Below are positions 39,116 to 50,831 of a stretch of 64,000 nt of DNA, one piece after another. This DNA is from Tetrahymena elliotti 4EA (taxonomy: Eukaryota > Ciliophora > Oligohymenophorea > Hymenostomatida > Tetrahymenidae): positions 389,035 through 453,034 of the forward strand of contig JH720309.1 of assembly GCA_000231825.2 (NCBI GenBank), written 5' to 3'. The notes under the pieces were generated by a model. The model worked only from the letters and a program-made list of their open reading frames with translations, was not told the DNA's origin and did not search any database. Position numbers and translations under genes: made by a program. How positions within the stretch are numbered: position 1 is the stretch's first letter; every line of letters starts with the position of its first letter.

Positions 39116-42100
39116 ATGTCTATCTAAGATATTTAGATTGATTATAGTCGTTCAAACCAAGGAGAGGCTATTAAATCAAAAGATTGGTAGCTAGTTAGAA
39201 ATAAAAAATTTCATGAAGAAGAATTGTTATGGGATGATTCATAATACAACATAAATGAGTAGAAAGACAATAAAAAAACTGAAAAGGTAATAGCAAAATA
39301 ACAAATTAAAGACAAATTATAATAATGGGAAAATAGCAACGATGATCATTATTAAAAACACTCTTTGAGTCACAGAAATTAAAATAGTCGTAGGTTTTAA
39401 TACATTTAAAAGCATTCTACAAGTAGAACTAGAACTTTTGATATGGATCTTACTAATATAAATGAATCTTCTCGCATGAATTAGACCTCAGAATTTACAA
39501 CTTTTAAAGATCAGAGAAATACATTTTTATTTAATTAACCTTAGTAAGACTCAAAAACTCGTAATAGGACAAATAGTTTTGAAAATTATAAGCTGTTTTA
39601 CAAATCTCTTGTATTAATCACTAAACTAAAACTGAGATTAAGAAATTTCTATGTCAACTTTACTAATATACAAAAATCTAGATTACTCAGTGGTGAAATT
39701 CGACAAATCATTAATGACTAAAGCGATTCAATTGAAACAAAAGAAAAATGTTTTGAAATTATTGAAAGATTCTTGAATAAATTTAGATTATTCTCCTATC
39801 TAAAATAACTGCCACTTTTCAACCTTTCTAGCAAAACAGGCTTCTATATGAAATTGACTCTTGTTTGGCTGAACATTATTTATTTGATTTTATTCTCAAT
39901 TTTTATTGTTTTTTCAGTAAAAGATAGGTTCTCTTAATATATTTTCTAAATTATTAATTTTGTGTGGATAGCCGATTTAACATTCAATTTTAATTGTTAA
40001 ATTCAATAAGACACAGAAATTATTAGTAGTAGAGGAAAAGCCTTCTTAGTTTATGTGAAAAAAAGATTCTTATTTGATATTTTTCCTTTGGTTTTAAATT
40101 CTTAACTTGAGTAGAGTTCTTCAACGCTTCTATTTCAAATGTTATAGTTTCTTAAATTATTTAACATTAACTAAGACTTGAAATATATTGAATTACAGCT
40201 TTGCATGAGGGTCAAAAAGCATTATATCATTCAATTAATGAATCTTATCTTTGGTTTGTTTTTCATAGGACACATTATCGCATGTCTATGGTACTTGATT
40301 GGATATGTAGGAGCCAATTATTTGGAAGATGAGCACTCCTGGCTCAATGATGATCTCTATAAAAATTTATCTTGGTGGTAAATTTATTTTTCATCTCTTT
40401 ATTGGTCTTTAACATTAATGGCTACTGGATCAAATATTAGCTTGGGTAACTTAGAGGTCATGTTTACAACTATTATTATGCTTTTCACAAGTATTTGCTT
40501 TGGTTACTTAATAACAATTATTGGAGATATTTTAACAGAAATGAATTCAAAAGAGCTTAAAAGAAAGCAAGACATGAATACAATTAATAATCACATACGT
40601 CAAGCTAACATATCTAAGTAAGCTTTATAATTATTATTATTTTGTTATGCAGTAATTCTGATTTAACTAAAAAAATAATAAATTTTAGTTTTTTAATATT
40701 TCTAAGTAGATTCCCCATAAACAACATACTGTTCAATTATTTTAAATTTTTGATAAATTCTATTTATCAACATACTGATTAAAATCATCAACTTTTAAAT
40801 AGTTTTATTAATATTTTATAATAAAAATTAATATGAAAGGGGGTAGACATTAAATATCAATCTCTTTTATATTTTCTTTAAATTGTACTTCCAGTATTCT
40901 AAAAATAAATAATTATTTTGATCATATTTTTTATAAAGAGAACTATAGGCAAATGTTAATCTCTATATGTAGTAGTATTATCAAAATAATTTTTAAGAAG
41001 AATAGCAAAACAAATAATCAGTAATTGAAAAATTATCTCCAGATTTATAAGAAGGCTTGAAAAGAGAATAGTTCAAAGAAATTATATTATAACTCGAGGT
41101 GTTGCTAAATAAAACTATAAGTCAAGAAGTCCTTTAAGATATCACACTTTATATTGAGGAGGAATTTTATTATCCAAATTAGAAGCTTAAATTTGATAAT
41201 GATTAATATCTCATTTTTATCATATAAGGGGAAGGTAAACTTAAACTAAACTTTTCTTTTTTAAAAAAAAATTATTATTTAAATAAAGTGGAAATTTGTA
41301 ATGGTTATCAATAAGAGAATTCAAAAAATAGTTTTGGTAGAAAAAAGCTTGGAATTGGTAAAAGCTATGGCTTGATAGAATTTATTACTGCTATTTCATC
41401 AAACGAAGTACTTAAATCTAGCAAATTCACTTAAATAGTAAAGATAAAGAGAACAAATTTCATTAAGGTTATTAAATAGAATGAGTTAGAGTACCAAAAA
41501 TTTTGTGAATTGAGAGATAAAATATTATTTTATTCTAATTTTTAAGATTTAAATTTAAAATGTAATTTTTGTAATTCTTACTTTCACTAATCTACCAATT
41601 GCTAGTAAATTAGCATTAATTAAAAATAAATTTACAATAAAATAAGAATCAATGAATCTGAAACTCAAAAAAGGAGTTCTTATAAGAGGAAAAAAATAAA
41701 AAATAGTAATCCTTTACATATTTTAAGCGTTATTAAGAATCAAGCATAAATTTTATTAGATGATTTTAAAAAGTAAAAGTAAACTGATATTTTGGAATTG
41801 CTTAATATTACACTTAGTGAATCAGAGCAAGAACTATCTGATTATAGTAATACAAATACGAATAATAAGTCAACAATCAAATTATAGCAATCATACAAAG
41901 AAATTGAATTTCATAAAAATTTTTAAAATTTAACTCCATAAAAAGCTGAGAGCAACTTTAGAAAGCAAAGTATATTTTTAACTAACAAATAAGATTAAGA
42001 TGTAATATTTAATAGTTTATACAATTATTTATAGTTTTTTTTAATTTAATAGGATTGCTAAAAAGTTTTATTTTTAAATCCAGCCAGTTTCCAAGAGCAG

Positions 42101-42685
42101 AGCCCAGATAAATCTAATCAAAATGGCCTAGAAACTTTTGCATAGAATTCCTTTGCAGTTTTAAATGAAAATTAAAGAGTCAATTTTTAAGAGTCTGAAA
42201 AAGACTACAGAGAAGGCTAGGAAAATAATAAATTTTCAGATGAAAGGGTTGATAGTTTCAGTGTTATTTCTCCTACTAAAATACAAGCATATCATACAAC
42301 TAGAAAAAGTATTAAAAATATAAGCTAAAAATTTCTGTAGAGAGTATCATGCCTATATGATAATTAAGAAAATAACTTCAAAGAAAATTTTAAGCAAGAA
42401 ATTAATAAGTTGATGGACTACTTCAAATCAATAAATCAAACACTTCAGGCCAAAGACAATAGAAAAAGCTCTAATTATTTCTTAAATTAGTATTAGGAAA
42501 GTAACTTAAAAGCATTCAAATTAGTTTAAAATTAAATGATGTATTATGATTTTGATTTGATGAAAGACTACATATACTATTTTCCATTCGGAAATTCAAA
42601 AGAAGTCTTCTAAAGATAAAAAAATGTAATCAGAAAAAAATTTAAAAGAACAAATGTTAGTTTTCTATTTTAAAATAAAATATGA
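39116..42685 (+). CDS. Cyclic-nucleotide-gated-type cation channel with zinc knuckle, copy D (best intact copy)
   Basis: Exons 39116-40617, 40939-41234, 41289-42001, 42053-42685; intron phases 2, 1, 0; 1047 residues. The cytosolic N-terminus is about 235 residues and Ser/Arg-rich (RRFQYIQKHSTSRTRT). S1 lies at about 242-263, S2 277-293, S3 318-332, a weakly charged S4 at 344-365, S5 370-395, pore loop 420-440 (YWSLTLMATGSNIS), S6 447-475. A C-linker and cyclic-nucleotide-binding-like domain follow at about 500-660 without the usual phosphate-binding Arg. The CCHC knuckle at residues 691-704 (41561-41602) is CNFCNSYFHQSTNC. Then come an acidic Ser/Glu patch (LNITLSESEQELSD) and a C-terminal KKFKRTNVSFLF. 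TGSN instead of GYGD predicts a channel that is not K+-selective. Likely plasma or ciliary membrane; regulation by nucleotide is uncertain. Confidence 0.92.
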
Positions 42686-43144
42686 GCTACAAAGTGTATT
42701 TAAATATAAGTATATTTTTATTTATCATTTTCAAATATTATTTCATAAATTGAGAATTCTAATTTTTTATTTAATATTAAATTATTTAAAATCCATTTTT
42801 TTAAATTTAACATACTTGTGGATTCTCACATATTAAGTACTTAAATTTTTGGTCCTTAATCATTTTACTGTGAAAATAGTCCTTACTTATGAAAATCCAC
42901 TGTAATCTTTTTATCAATGCAAAGTATTTTTTTTAAATATTAATATTCTTACTAACTTATATAAAAAATTTGTTTGTACTAATAAATTAAAATGTAGGGT
43001 TATTATGTTTTAGATATGGTGGGGTGATGGAAATCAATATGCTTATCTTAATTTTTTTTAATGAGAAATTTGATATTTCACTAAATAAGAACTAAATCAA
43101 AGAAAGTAAAAGAAAAAAGAAAAGTAATTAAACACTTCAAATTA
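42686..43144. other. Spacer with decayed 5' part of W4
   Basis: AT-rich. Around 43028-43080 a degraded match to the W3/W5 N-terminal extension (Asp-rich, QxAYL-like) is interrupted by TGA codons. Confidence 0.45.
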
Positions 43145-43620
43145 ATGAGTCAAGATGAAAAAAAAGGAAATATCATAATGAGTGATATACTTTACCTGGC
43201 ATCGATTTACAGTAAAGGAAACCAAAGAAATATCATAAATAAATGGTTTTAAGATTCTATTAAAAATTATGTATTAGAATCAATAGCTTCACCTTTGATA
43301 GCTAAATAACTTAATTGCAATAATATCAAAAGAGTTAAAAATTTCATAGAAGAAAACATAGATAAAAGTAAACCAAAATATATGAGCATATGGAATTGTA
43401 TTTCTAATAGATCAAAAAATTTGATTTAGGAGATGTCTTCAAGGAAAGGTTGAATGCTATATTCTCAAATCCAAAAGATTATTAAGTTGAAAAAATTTCA
43501 TGGACTTATAGTAATCAGAAGGTTATACGCAAACAATTTGTTTGTTATCTAGTGCTACATTATTTTTAATAATATGATAAGGGAAATGATAATACACAAA
43601 ATTATATTAAAGATTTGTGA
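43145..43620 (+). pseudogene. Family W pseudogene W4
   Basis: Starts like W3 (MSQDEKKGNIIMSDILYLA, then NKWFQDSIKNYVLESIASP) and follows the W core, but at about 43391 it reads AGCATATGG where W3 has AGCATAATGG, a one-base loss that shifts the frame into TGA at 43451-43453. In the other frame similarity resumes (KDYQVEKISW, IRKQFVCYLVLHYF) and then ends at TGA 43618-43620, missing the PSFYELWN block and the acidic tail. Frameshift, 3' truncation and a decayed N-terminal extension together make this a pseudogene. It sits directly downstream of channel copy D. Confidence 0.85.
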
Positions 43621-46600
43621 GTAGAAATATTTAATAAGAAGTAAGAGAAATAGACGATCTATTATTGGATAACATTTTATATAATGTGGCTTCAAAAAAA
43701 AAAACTAAAACAATTGCTAAAAAAAAAGTAATTCATTCTCATAAAATTATTTCTAAATGTGATTCTTACTGAAAAAAAAACTTTGTCATATTTAAATATC
43801 CAAATTAAATTAATAGAATTTAAAAAATTATTTCAATCATTAAAAAAAGGGAATAGAGAATAAGAGGATTCAGAAGAAAAAAATAGACATATTTTAATGC
43901 ATAAATAACAATATTAAACTGCTATTTCCTCATGTAAGATAACTTTTAAAAATTACTTTTTTACCTTAATATTTTGGTCGATAGTTTATTTCATGTGAGG
44001 AAAAAATATTATTTTTGATAAATAAAATGATTAATAACATCCGAAAACTATTAAATTAGTGGGTTTTTCAAAATAATTTTAATTTTTGATACAATTTCAT
44101 CATAAAAAATTACTAAATTATGAACATGTTAATTATTGATGTCAATAATTTAATAATACTTTATAATTAGCTCTAAGAAATCTAAATAAATTAATAAAAA
44201 GATATTTTAAATTCTTTTCTTTTTTCCTTAATGGAATTTAAAAGTTGTTCTTAAAATAAAGTCTAAACAATATTTAGAAAAACTAAAAAAATTATTTTAG
44301 CATGAACAATTTAATTTCATATTTTATTAATTAGCAAAATAAAAATTTAAATTAAGAGATTTAATATGTTTCTAGAATTAGTTAGAACTCCTATTTCAAT
44401 TATTAGATTTTATTTTCATTCTCTCCTTTTTTTTTCAAATATTTAAATCAAAATATTTCATATCTTTCTCAATTAAATACTGTAAAAACAGAAAAAATTA
44501 CACTAATTTTTTTACTTAATTTACAAATAATATAAATTTATAAAAAATATATTTGCTTTTTATAATTTTTTAATATTTATGTTTAAATATATAATCGTGG
44601 TATAAATTCAAAATTAAGCAAACATTTGTTAGAGTAAACAATTTTCTTTAAAGTTTATTTTTATTTGTGATTACTTTAAATAATTGTAATTTTTCTTTCA
44701 ATAATTTCTCGTAGTTTGCAAAAATAATAATACGTATTTAATTAAACTAACATTAAGTAATTAACTGAAAAAAACTAAGAACTATAAATGACAAATGAAA
44801 ATAATTAAATGATTTAAACCTAACACTATTGAATTATTTATATTGTTTTGTACTGACTTCTGACTTAAAAAAATAAAGAGTACAGTTTTAATTTGTAAAA
44901 TATTCTTAGAATTAGTAAGGTAATCACTGTATATTAGTTTATGTTTTTTGAAAAAAATGAAAAAACTAGTTAGTTTTGAGAGAAAAACATTAGAATAAAT
45001 TTTGTAAATTTAACATTGATAAAAATAGTAAAGTAAAAAATATTTATAATGAGTAATAAAAAAGACATATCTTGATAAATATTACAATTTTTAAGTGGGA
45101 GATAGTAAAATTTGTGAAGATGAATACAGTATCTAGGGCTGGATCATTTTTAATTAATTGTTATTACGTCAATAGGAATATTTTGAATTAAATTCATAAT
45201 TCGTTCTTTTTTCATCTAATTCAAGATTAAAGTAATTAACTTTAAAATTAAGCAAAATAATTTTATAAGATATACTTCATAATATAATTTTTAATTTATC
45301 ATTTAGATGAAGGTTGATTCATCAGAAGCAAATTATATTTTTGTTAAGAATTTTTAATTTTTCTTGATCTAGAAAAATTTCTTTCTCAATCTTAATCAAA
45401 ATATTTTTCTTACATCTTTCTTAATAGAGTACCTAACTAAACTAAATTAACTTAAGTTTTTAATTTTTTTGATAATTGAATTTACCATCCAAATAGTGTT
45501 AATGATAATCAATCAATCTATTTATTTCTATAAACTAAAAAATTCTATGAAAAATAAATTTTTTTTGTTCAAATTTCTAAATTTAGTGATACAAAAAATG
45601 TTAGAAAAGGATTTAACTAAAAAAAAAATTAGAGTAGATTAATTTACAATTTAAAAAAGAAAATGGATGCAAAAATAAAATTAATTAATTGAAAATCTAA
45701 ATCTTTTTTAATTTTGTTTTTAAGATTAGGTCCTGTTATTTAATAAAAATACCAAAATAACTAGAATTGATTCAATCACTAAAGTTACAATGTTTCTGTT
45801 AAATTATTATCATTATTAAATTATAAAAAATAAGGCTTTTTATTTCCTTACATTTTTTTAAACTGCAAAAAAAATTCTAGAAAGTAAATCACTGCTTTAT
45901 CTTTTAGAAAATAATTTTGAACAGAGAATTTTAGTAAAACAATATAATTTATGTAAGAGTAATTAATTTTTAAATTCTGTTTAGGTAAGAGCAAAGCCAA
46001 TCTAAAGAACTATTTAGTGGCTAAATTTTAATAAATATGTATCTTACTTAGTACTATTCTAATTTTAATCAAAGTCATTTAAAATTCATACAGGATTTGT
46101 AAAGGCAATTAGTTAATAAAATACCTCAAAAATATAATTCTGAAGAACTTACACTCTGAATTCATATTACTGTTTTCATTAAAAATATGCAATTAATAAA
46201 CGTAATTTCAAAACTCAACTAACTTACAAGCAAACGAAATGTAAATTGATCTTTTAAATGTTAATGTTTTATTTAAGTTAAATACTCTTAAATAAATCTT
46301 GTACTGTAGATTGAAAAACATTTTAATTGAATTTTTGAAGATGATATTTATTAAATTGTTTCTTTTGTGATTTCAAAAAATATTTTACTTTTCAAATCAG
46401 TATGAGTTTTATCTCAAAATTATTAAAACAATTGGTCGATAAAAAATAGCTTAATAATATTTTGCTTCATTAAATTAAAAGGTGGAAAAAATTAATTAAG
46501 TTTTTTGATAAAATTTAGAAATTGTATGTAAGAATCACAAATTAAGAAATGAATAGTTTTCTTTACACTTGACACTAACGCTTTAATTTCTAATATTCAA

Positions 46601-46957
46601 TTAATTTACTTTCTAAAGTGATATATTTTTATTAATAATTTCAAATAATTTAAAAAGTAAAATAACAATTACTTTAAACAATTAGTACTAAGATTCCGTT
46701 TTACATTATTATCCATATAAAACCAATAAAATGTCAAATTATTTTTATGATCTTGTCGTTTATAAAATTATAAACCTACTTCATTAATTTTTTATCATCG
46801 AAAGCACGTTTTTTTATTTTGAATTAGAATTTTATCTCATTTTTATTTATTGATGAATAGATAGATCACAAAACTAATTTTCTAAAATTTGACGGAATAA
46901 AAACGCACTTTAATTAATTAAGATAAGAACAGAGATTACATTTTCTAATTACTTTTA
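43621..46957. other. Intergenic spacer with duplicated and decayed W-linked sequence
   Basis: Over 3 kb without an intact gene. From about 44730 it parallels the spacer upstream of W3. Near 44907 a 15-base match to W3 exon 1 (TTCTTAGAATTAGTA) suggests the remnant of another W gene start. Confidence 0.5.
44733..45800 (+). repeat. Duplicated non-coding block, right copy
   Basis: Counterpart of 27129-28420, same order and orientation of shared landmarks, ending roughly 1.2 kb upstream of W5 just as the left copy ends roughly 1.3 kb upstream of W3. Confidence 0.55.
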
Positions 46958-48428
46958 ATGATAAGGGAATTTTTAAAAGAATCAAAGCTAAATTGCTAAT
47001 TTTTATAATCAGACTGTAAAAACTCTTTAATATAATTGCCCAATAATAATAGCAACTTACTAAAGTTTGGTATAAATTTGTTTCTTTTGTTTAGAACTCA
47101 TAAATAAATAAATTTAAAATGGCTTTTTCAGGAGAACAAAGAATTTTAACTCAAAAAATTAGATTTCTTTAAATTTAACTTAAGTCAATTTATTTATGTA
47201 AAAATTTGATTACCAAGACATAATATATTAATATACTCATCATTTTGTTTTAGACTATGATTATGATCAAATTGCATATCTTATTTTTTATTAAAATGGG
47301 AAAAGGATTCTTTAAGATTTAATATTTAATAAAATAACAACTGAATCAAAAAAAGAAAAAGAAAAAAGAAAACTAATAAAAGGTTCTAGAGAAATGACTC
47401 CAGATGTGAATCTCATAATGACCAACATACTATATCTTGCTTCGTTTTACACTAAAGGAAACTAAAGAAATTTATTAAATAAATGGTTTTAAGATTCTGT
47501 AAAAAACTATGTATTAGAATCAATAGCTTCTCCTTTGCTTGCTAAATACCTCAATTGCAACAATACTAAAAAAGTTAAAGATTTCATAGAAAAAAACATT
47601 GATAAATCTAAACCTAAGTATATGAGCCTTATGGAGTAGTATTTCATATAGATTCAGAAATTTGACTTAGGCTGTGCTTTTAAGGAAAGGATAAATGAAA
47701 TACTCTAAAATCCAATCAATTCTCAAGTTTAATAATTTTCCCACACTTATAATAATGAGAAGGCAATCCGCAAACAATTTGTCTGCTATCTAGTCTTCCG
47801 TTATTTTGAATTATTCAGCAGCTAAGTGTTTCCATCTTTTTACGAATTATGGAATTATTGCTTTCCTCAAGAAATCTAAATTAAGAAAAAACTCTCAAGA
47901 TATGATTTCAAAATTTCAAAGAGAAAACCTAAGATGTTAATCAAAGAGAACATTCACAACAGCCAAAACTCTTATGTATGTTCTGATGGTCTATTAAATA
48001 GCACTACTTTTGTTCAAGTTTCTCATAGAAATATATGCTTCAATTCAGAATCTTCTTCTAATATTACTCAAGCTATGAAAAAAAATTTTGAAAAAACAAG
48101 CATTTCTTAATAATCTTAATTCAATTATTAAGAAGATAATTACATAACAGATAATATCAAATATCCTTAAAAAAAAGAGATTAATAATCACATATTTGAA
48201 GAAGATGACAATGAGGAAGAAGAATAAGTATAAATAATAAGAGCTTCTCAAACCCCAAATTATTAGTAAACAGATATCTTATATGACTAACACTGCTACT
48301 TCTTAACACAATCTTAATCAACTTAACAAGCCGAAAATTTAATTTATTTTGAAAATTAATAATACTATTCCCCTCTTTACCAAGCTAATGAAAACTAGAT
48401 ATTTACTTTGCATTCTTAAAATGACTGA
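46958..48428 (+). CDS. Family W protein, long form, copy W5 (unknown function)
   Basis: Exon 1 (46958-47069) joins exon 2 (47095-48428) in phase 1 across a 25-bp intron (GTATAAATTT...TTTAG), giving 481 residues. The N-terminal extension parallels W3 (NNNSNLLKFELINKQIQNGF; LDYDYDQIAYLIFYQNGKRI). The W core is complete: RNLLNKWFQDSVKNYVLES, IEKNIDKSKPKYMSLME, NNEKAIRKQFVCYLVFRYFE, FPSFYELWNYCFPQE, KKKLSRYDFK. The tail includes NNHIFEEDDNEEEEQ and many Gln/Tyr. W5 is the closest relative of W3, and both precede a B/E-type channel, so they belong to the two halves of a block duplication. An ATG at 47394 opens the same frame but would drop conserved sequence. Function unknown. Confidence 0.84.
47070..47094 (+). 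other. 25-bp mini-intron in W5
   Basis: Begins GTATAAATTT and ends TTGTTTAG. Removal restores the frame shared with W3 (KFE-LINKQIQNG). The size is typical of Paramecium-like introns and very small for most eukaryotes. Confidence 0.7.
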
Positions 48429-50831
48429 ACATTTTTAAATTAAATTAGTTTTTCCTTCCATTAATTTAATGAAAACTATCTTATTTTATCTTTCCAATTA
48501 TCCACCTTAACCTTAATTCCTTTTGATAAAATTAAAATTATATACTATATTTTTTATAAATGATTTAAAAATTATATATTTTTTCATCTTCTATATTTGT
48601 CTACCTAAATTACATCTTGAATTACTAAAATTAGAATTTTTTTCATTACTGCTTATTAATTTAACTTCTAATACTTCTATTAATTAAATTGTTTGATTAC
48701 TCACAAAAATTAATTAATAAACACCCATTTTAAGAAATAATTTATTAAATGAAAATAAATATGTGTAAAAGTATCATAATTTAATGATGTAATTACTTTA
48801 AACCTTCTTTTTCCTAATAAAACTTAAATGTATTTTCTAAATTTTAAATCTTAATAAAAAAATTTATTTTTAAAATATTTAATTCTATATTTATAACCCT
48901 CTTCATTGGAAATACACTATATATTTTTTTAATAAATACAATTATCCATTTTTTTTCAAAGTCTGCTCAATATTTTATTCATTATAGGCTGTAACCCTGA
49001 CTATTATACCTCTCGATTTAATTAGAGCGGAGTAGATTGTATGTATGTCTTAATTAATTATAAGATCTATCATCTTTAGGGAAATTGAAATTAGTTGCTA
49101 TTATAATCACTTTATTCTTTTTAGAATGGAAATAATTTTTTTAGTAATTTATAATAATAACAAATACAAGTAAAATTATTTAGAGATAGTGATCTTATGA
49201 GGATTAGTTGATCTAAATGATATTAATGACAGTTTTCTTATTAACTTTGATTTATCTAGTTTCTCAGTAAACAGCTTTAATTTCAGTGGATTTGATTTCG
49301 AAATTTTAATAAATTATGATATAGACAAAAAATAATTAGATTTCTGGTCGATAATAATTCTAAATTTTACCTGTTTATTACCATAAGATAAATTAATACA
49401 ACATATAGTATACTTAACAGCATCAAGATTATCTCAAAAATAATTATCTGCCTTTATTTCAGTTCTACTCTATACTTTGTTAACTTGAAAAATCATGACA
49501 AAACTACAAAACTAACTCAAATATACAAGTGAATTCATTTGAAAAGGCTTCGTTATATTGAAACATTAAAAATCCTAAAGCTTCATAAAATTAGATGAAT
49601 GTAAAAGAGAAATAGAAAAAATGGATACATACTATCTATCTTTAGGTTTTCGTTCTTAATAAATAATTTAATTTTTTTTAAAATCAAATAGCTCATGCTT
49701 AATATTAATTTCAATCTATTAGAAATATAAAAATTTTTTTAAAAAAAAAATGAAAATTAAAGCCTATAAAATGATCAGAAAACAATAAAAATTTAAAATA
49801 AATAACGAAATATATTATCTCAAGTAAATTCTTAAAAATAAAAAATTAAATTTATGATAAAATTATCATTTTATCTGAATTTTAAAATAATAGTTTTTCA
49901 TTAATTTTTATTTTGAAATTAATAAAAGAAATTACCAAAATTTCTTTTCATATAAAAACAAATTGTTTAAGAATATTAGATCCTCAAATAAAAATAATTA
50001 AATGTATCTAATCTAAAATGAGTTTAAATAACTCTTAAAAATAATTAAAATTAAATGATTTATTTTTAAAAAATGGTTTCTAGTTTTAAAATTTATTAAA
50101 AGTTAAAATATATAACATAAAATAAGACCTTGTATCTCACACTCAAAATTTTATAAAATAAACATAACTTTTATATTTTAAAATTTTTGGAGTAATGACC
50201 AAAAATTTTAAAATGTTTAGAAGCAGATCTTCCAATTCATATTATATCTTTATTAAGAGAATGTTAAAATAAAAATATTTCAAGGATAAATTTGTAATAA
50301 ATCTTCAAATCACCTTTTTAAATGAATTTATTGAACATTTTTTACTTATTATGATGACTAACTCAAGCTTATAAATTTTGAGCAATTTTGTTGTGAAGTA
50401 AAGGTTATTTAAAATACCATGTTTAAGACAATAATAATAATTTTTACAAGTTAAAATTAATTAAAATTTCTTAAATAAAATAAAAAGTAGTTACTTACAC
50501 TATAATAAATACTTTAAAAAAATTTCTTGGTTTTATATTGGGTGTTTGATAGAATTTTATTTTGAATCATTCATAGTAAATCTTACTTTATTTCTATAAA
50601 ATTCTGTATTTTTTTATATAAATTCAATCTAAAAATTATGGATTAAACTAATACTACTATTATAATTAGAAATAATTTAATTTTTTCAATCAATTTTTTT
50701 AGAATATAAGTAAAGGAAAAGCAAAAATTAAGTTTACATACAAAAGGTTAAAGCTCTAAATAAGATTAAAAGTAAATAAAGGGGAATAAAATTGAAGTAT
50801 TAAAATTAAAAGATAAATCTAAAGGGCTTTA
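48429..50831. other. Intergenic spacer between W5 and channel copy E
   Basis: About 2.4 kb of AT-rich DNA. A short less AT-rich patch near 48985-49040 forms no tRNA or other RNA fold that I recognise. No gene seen. Confidence 0.5.

Noticed and set aside
48985..49040. Possible tRNA or small RNA in a less AT-rich patch
   Set aside because: No cloverleaf, T-arm consensus or acceptor stem could be formed on either strand.
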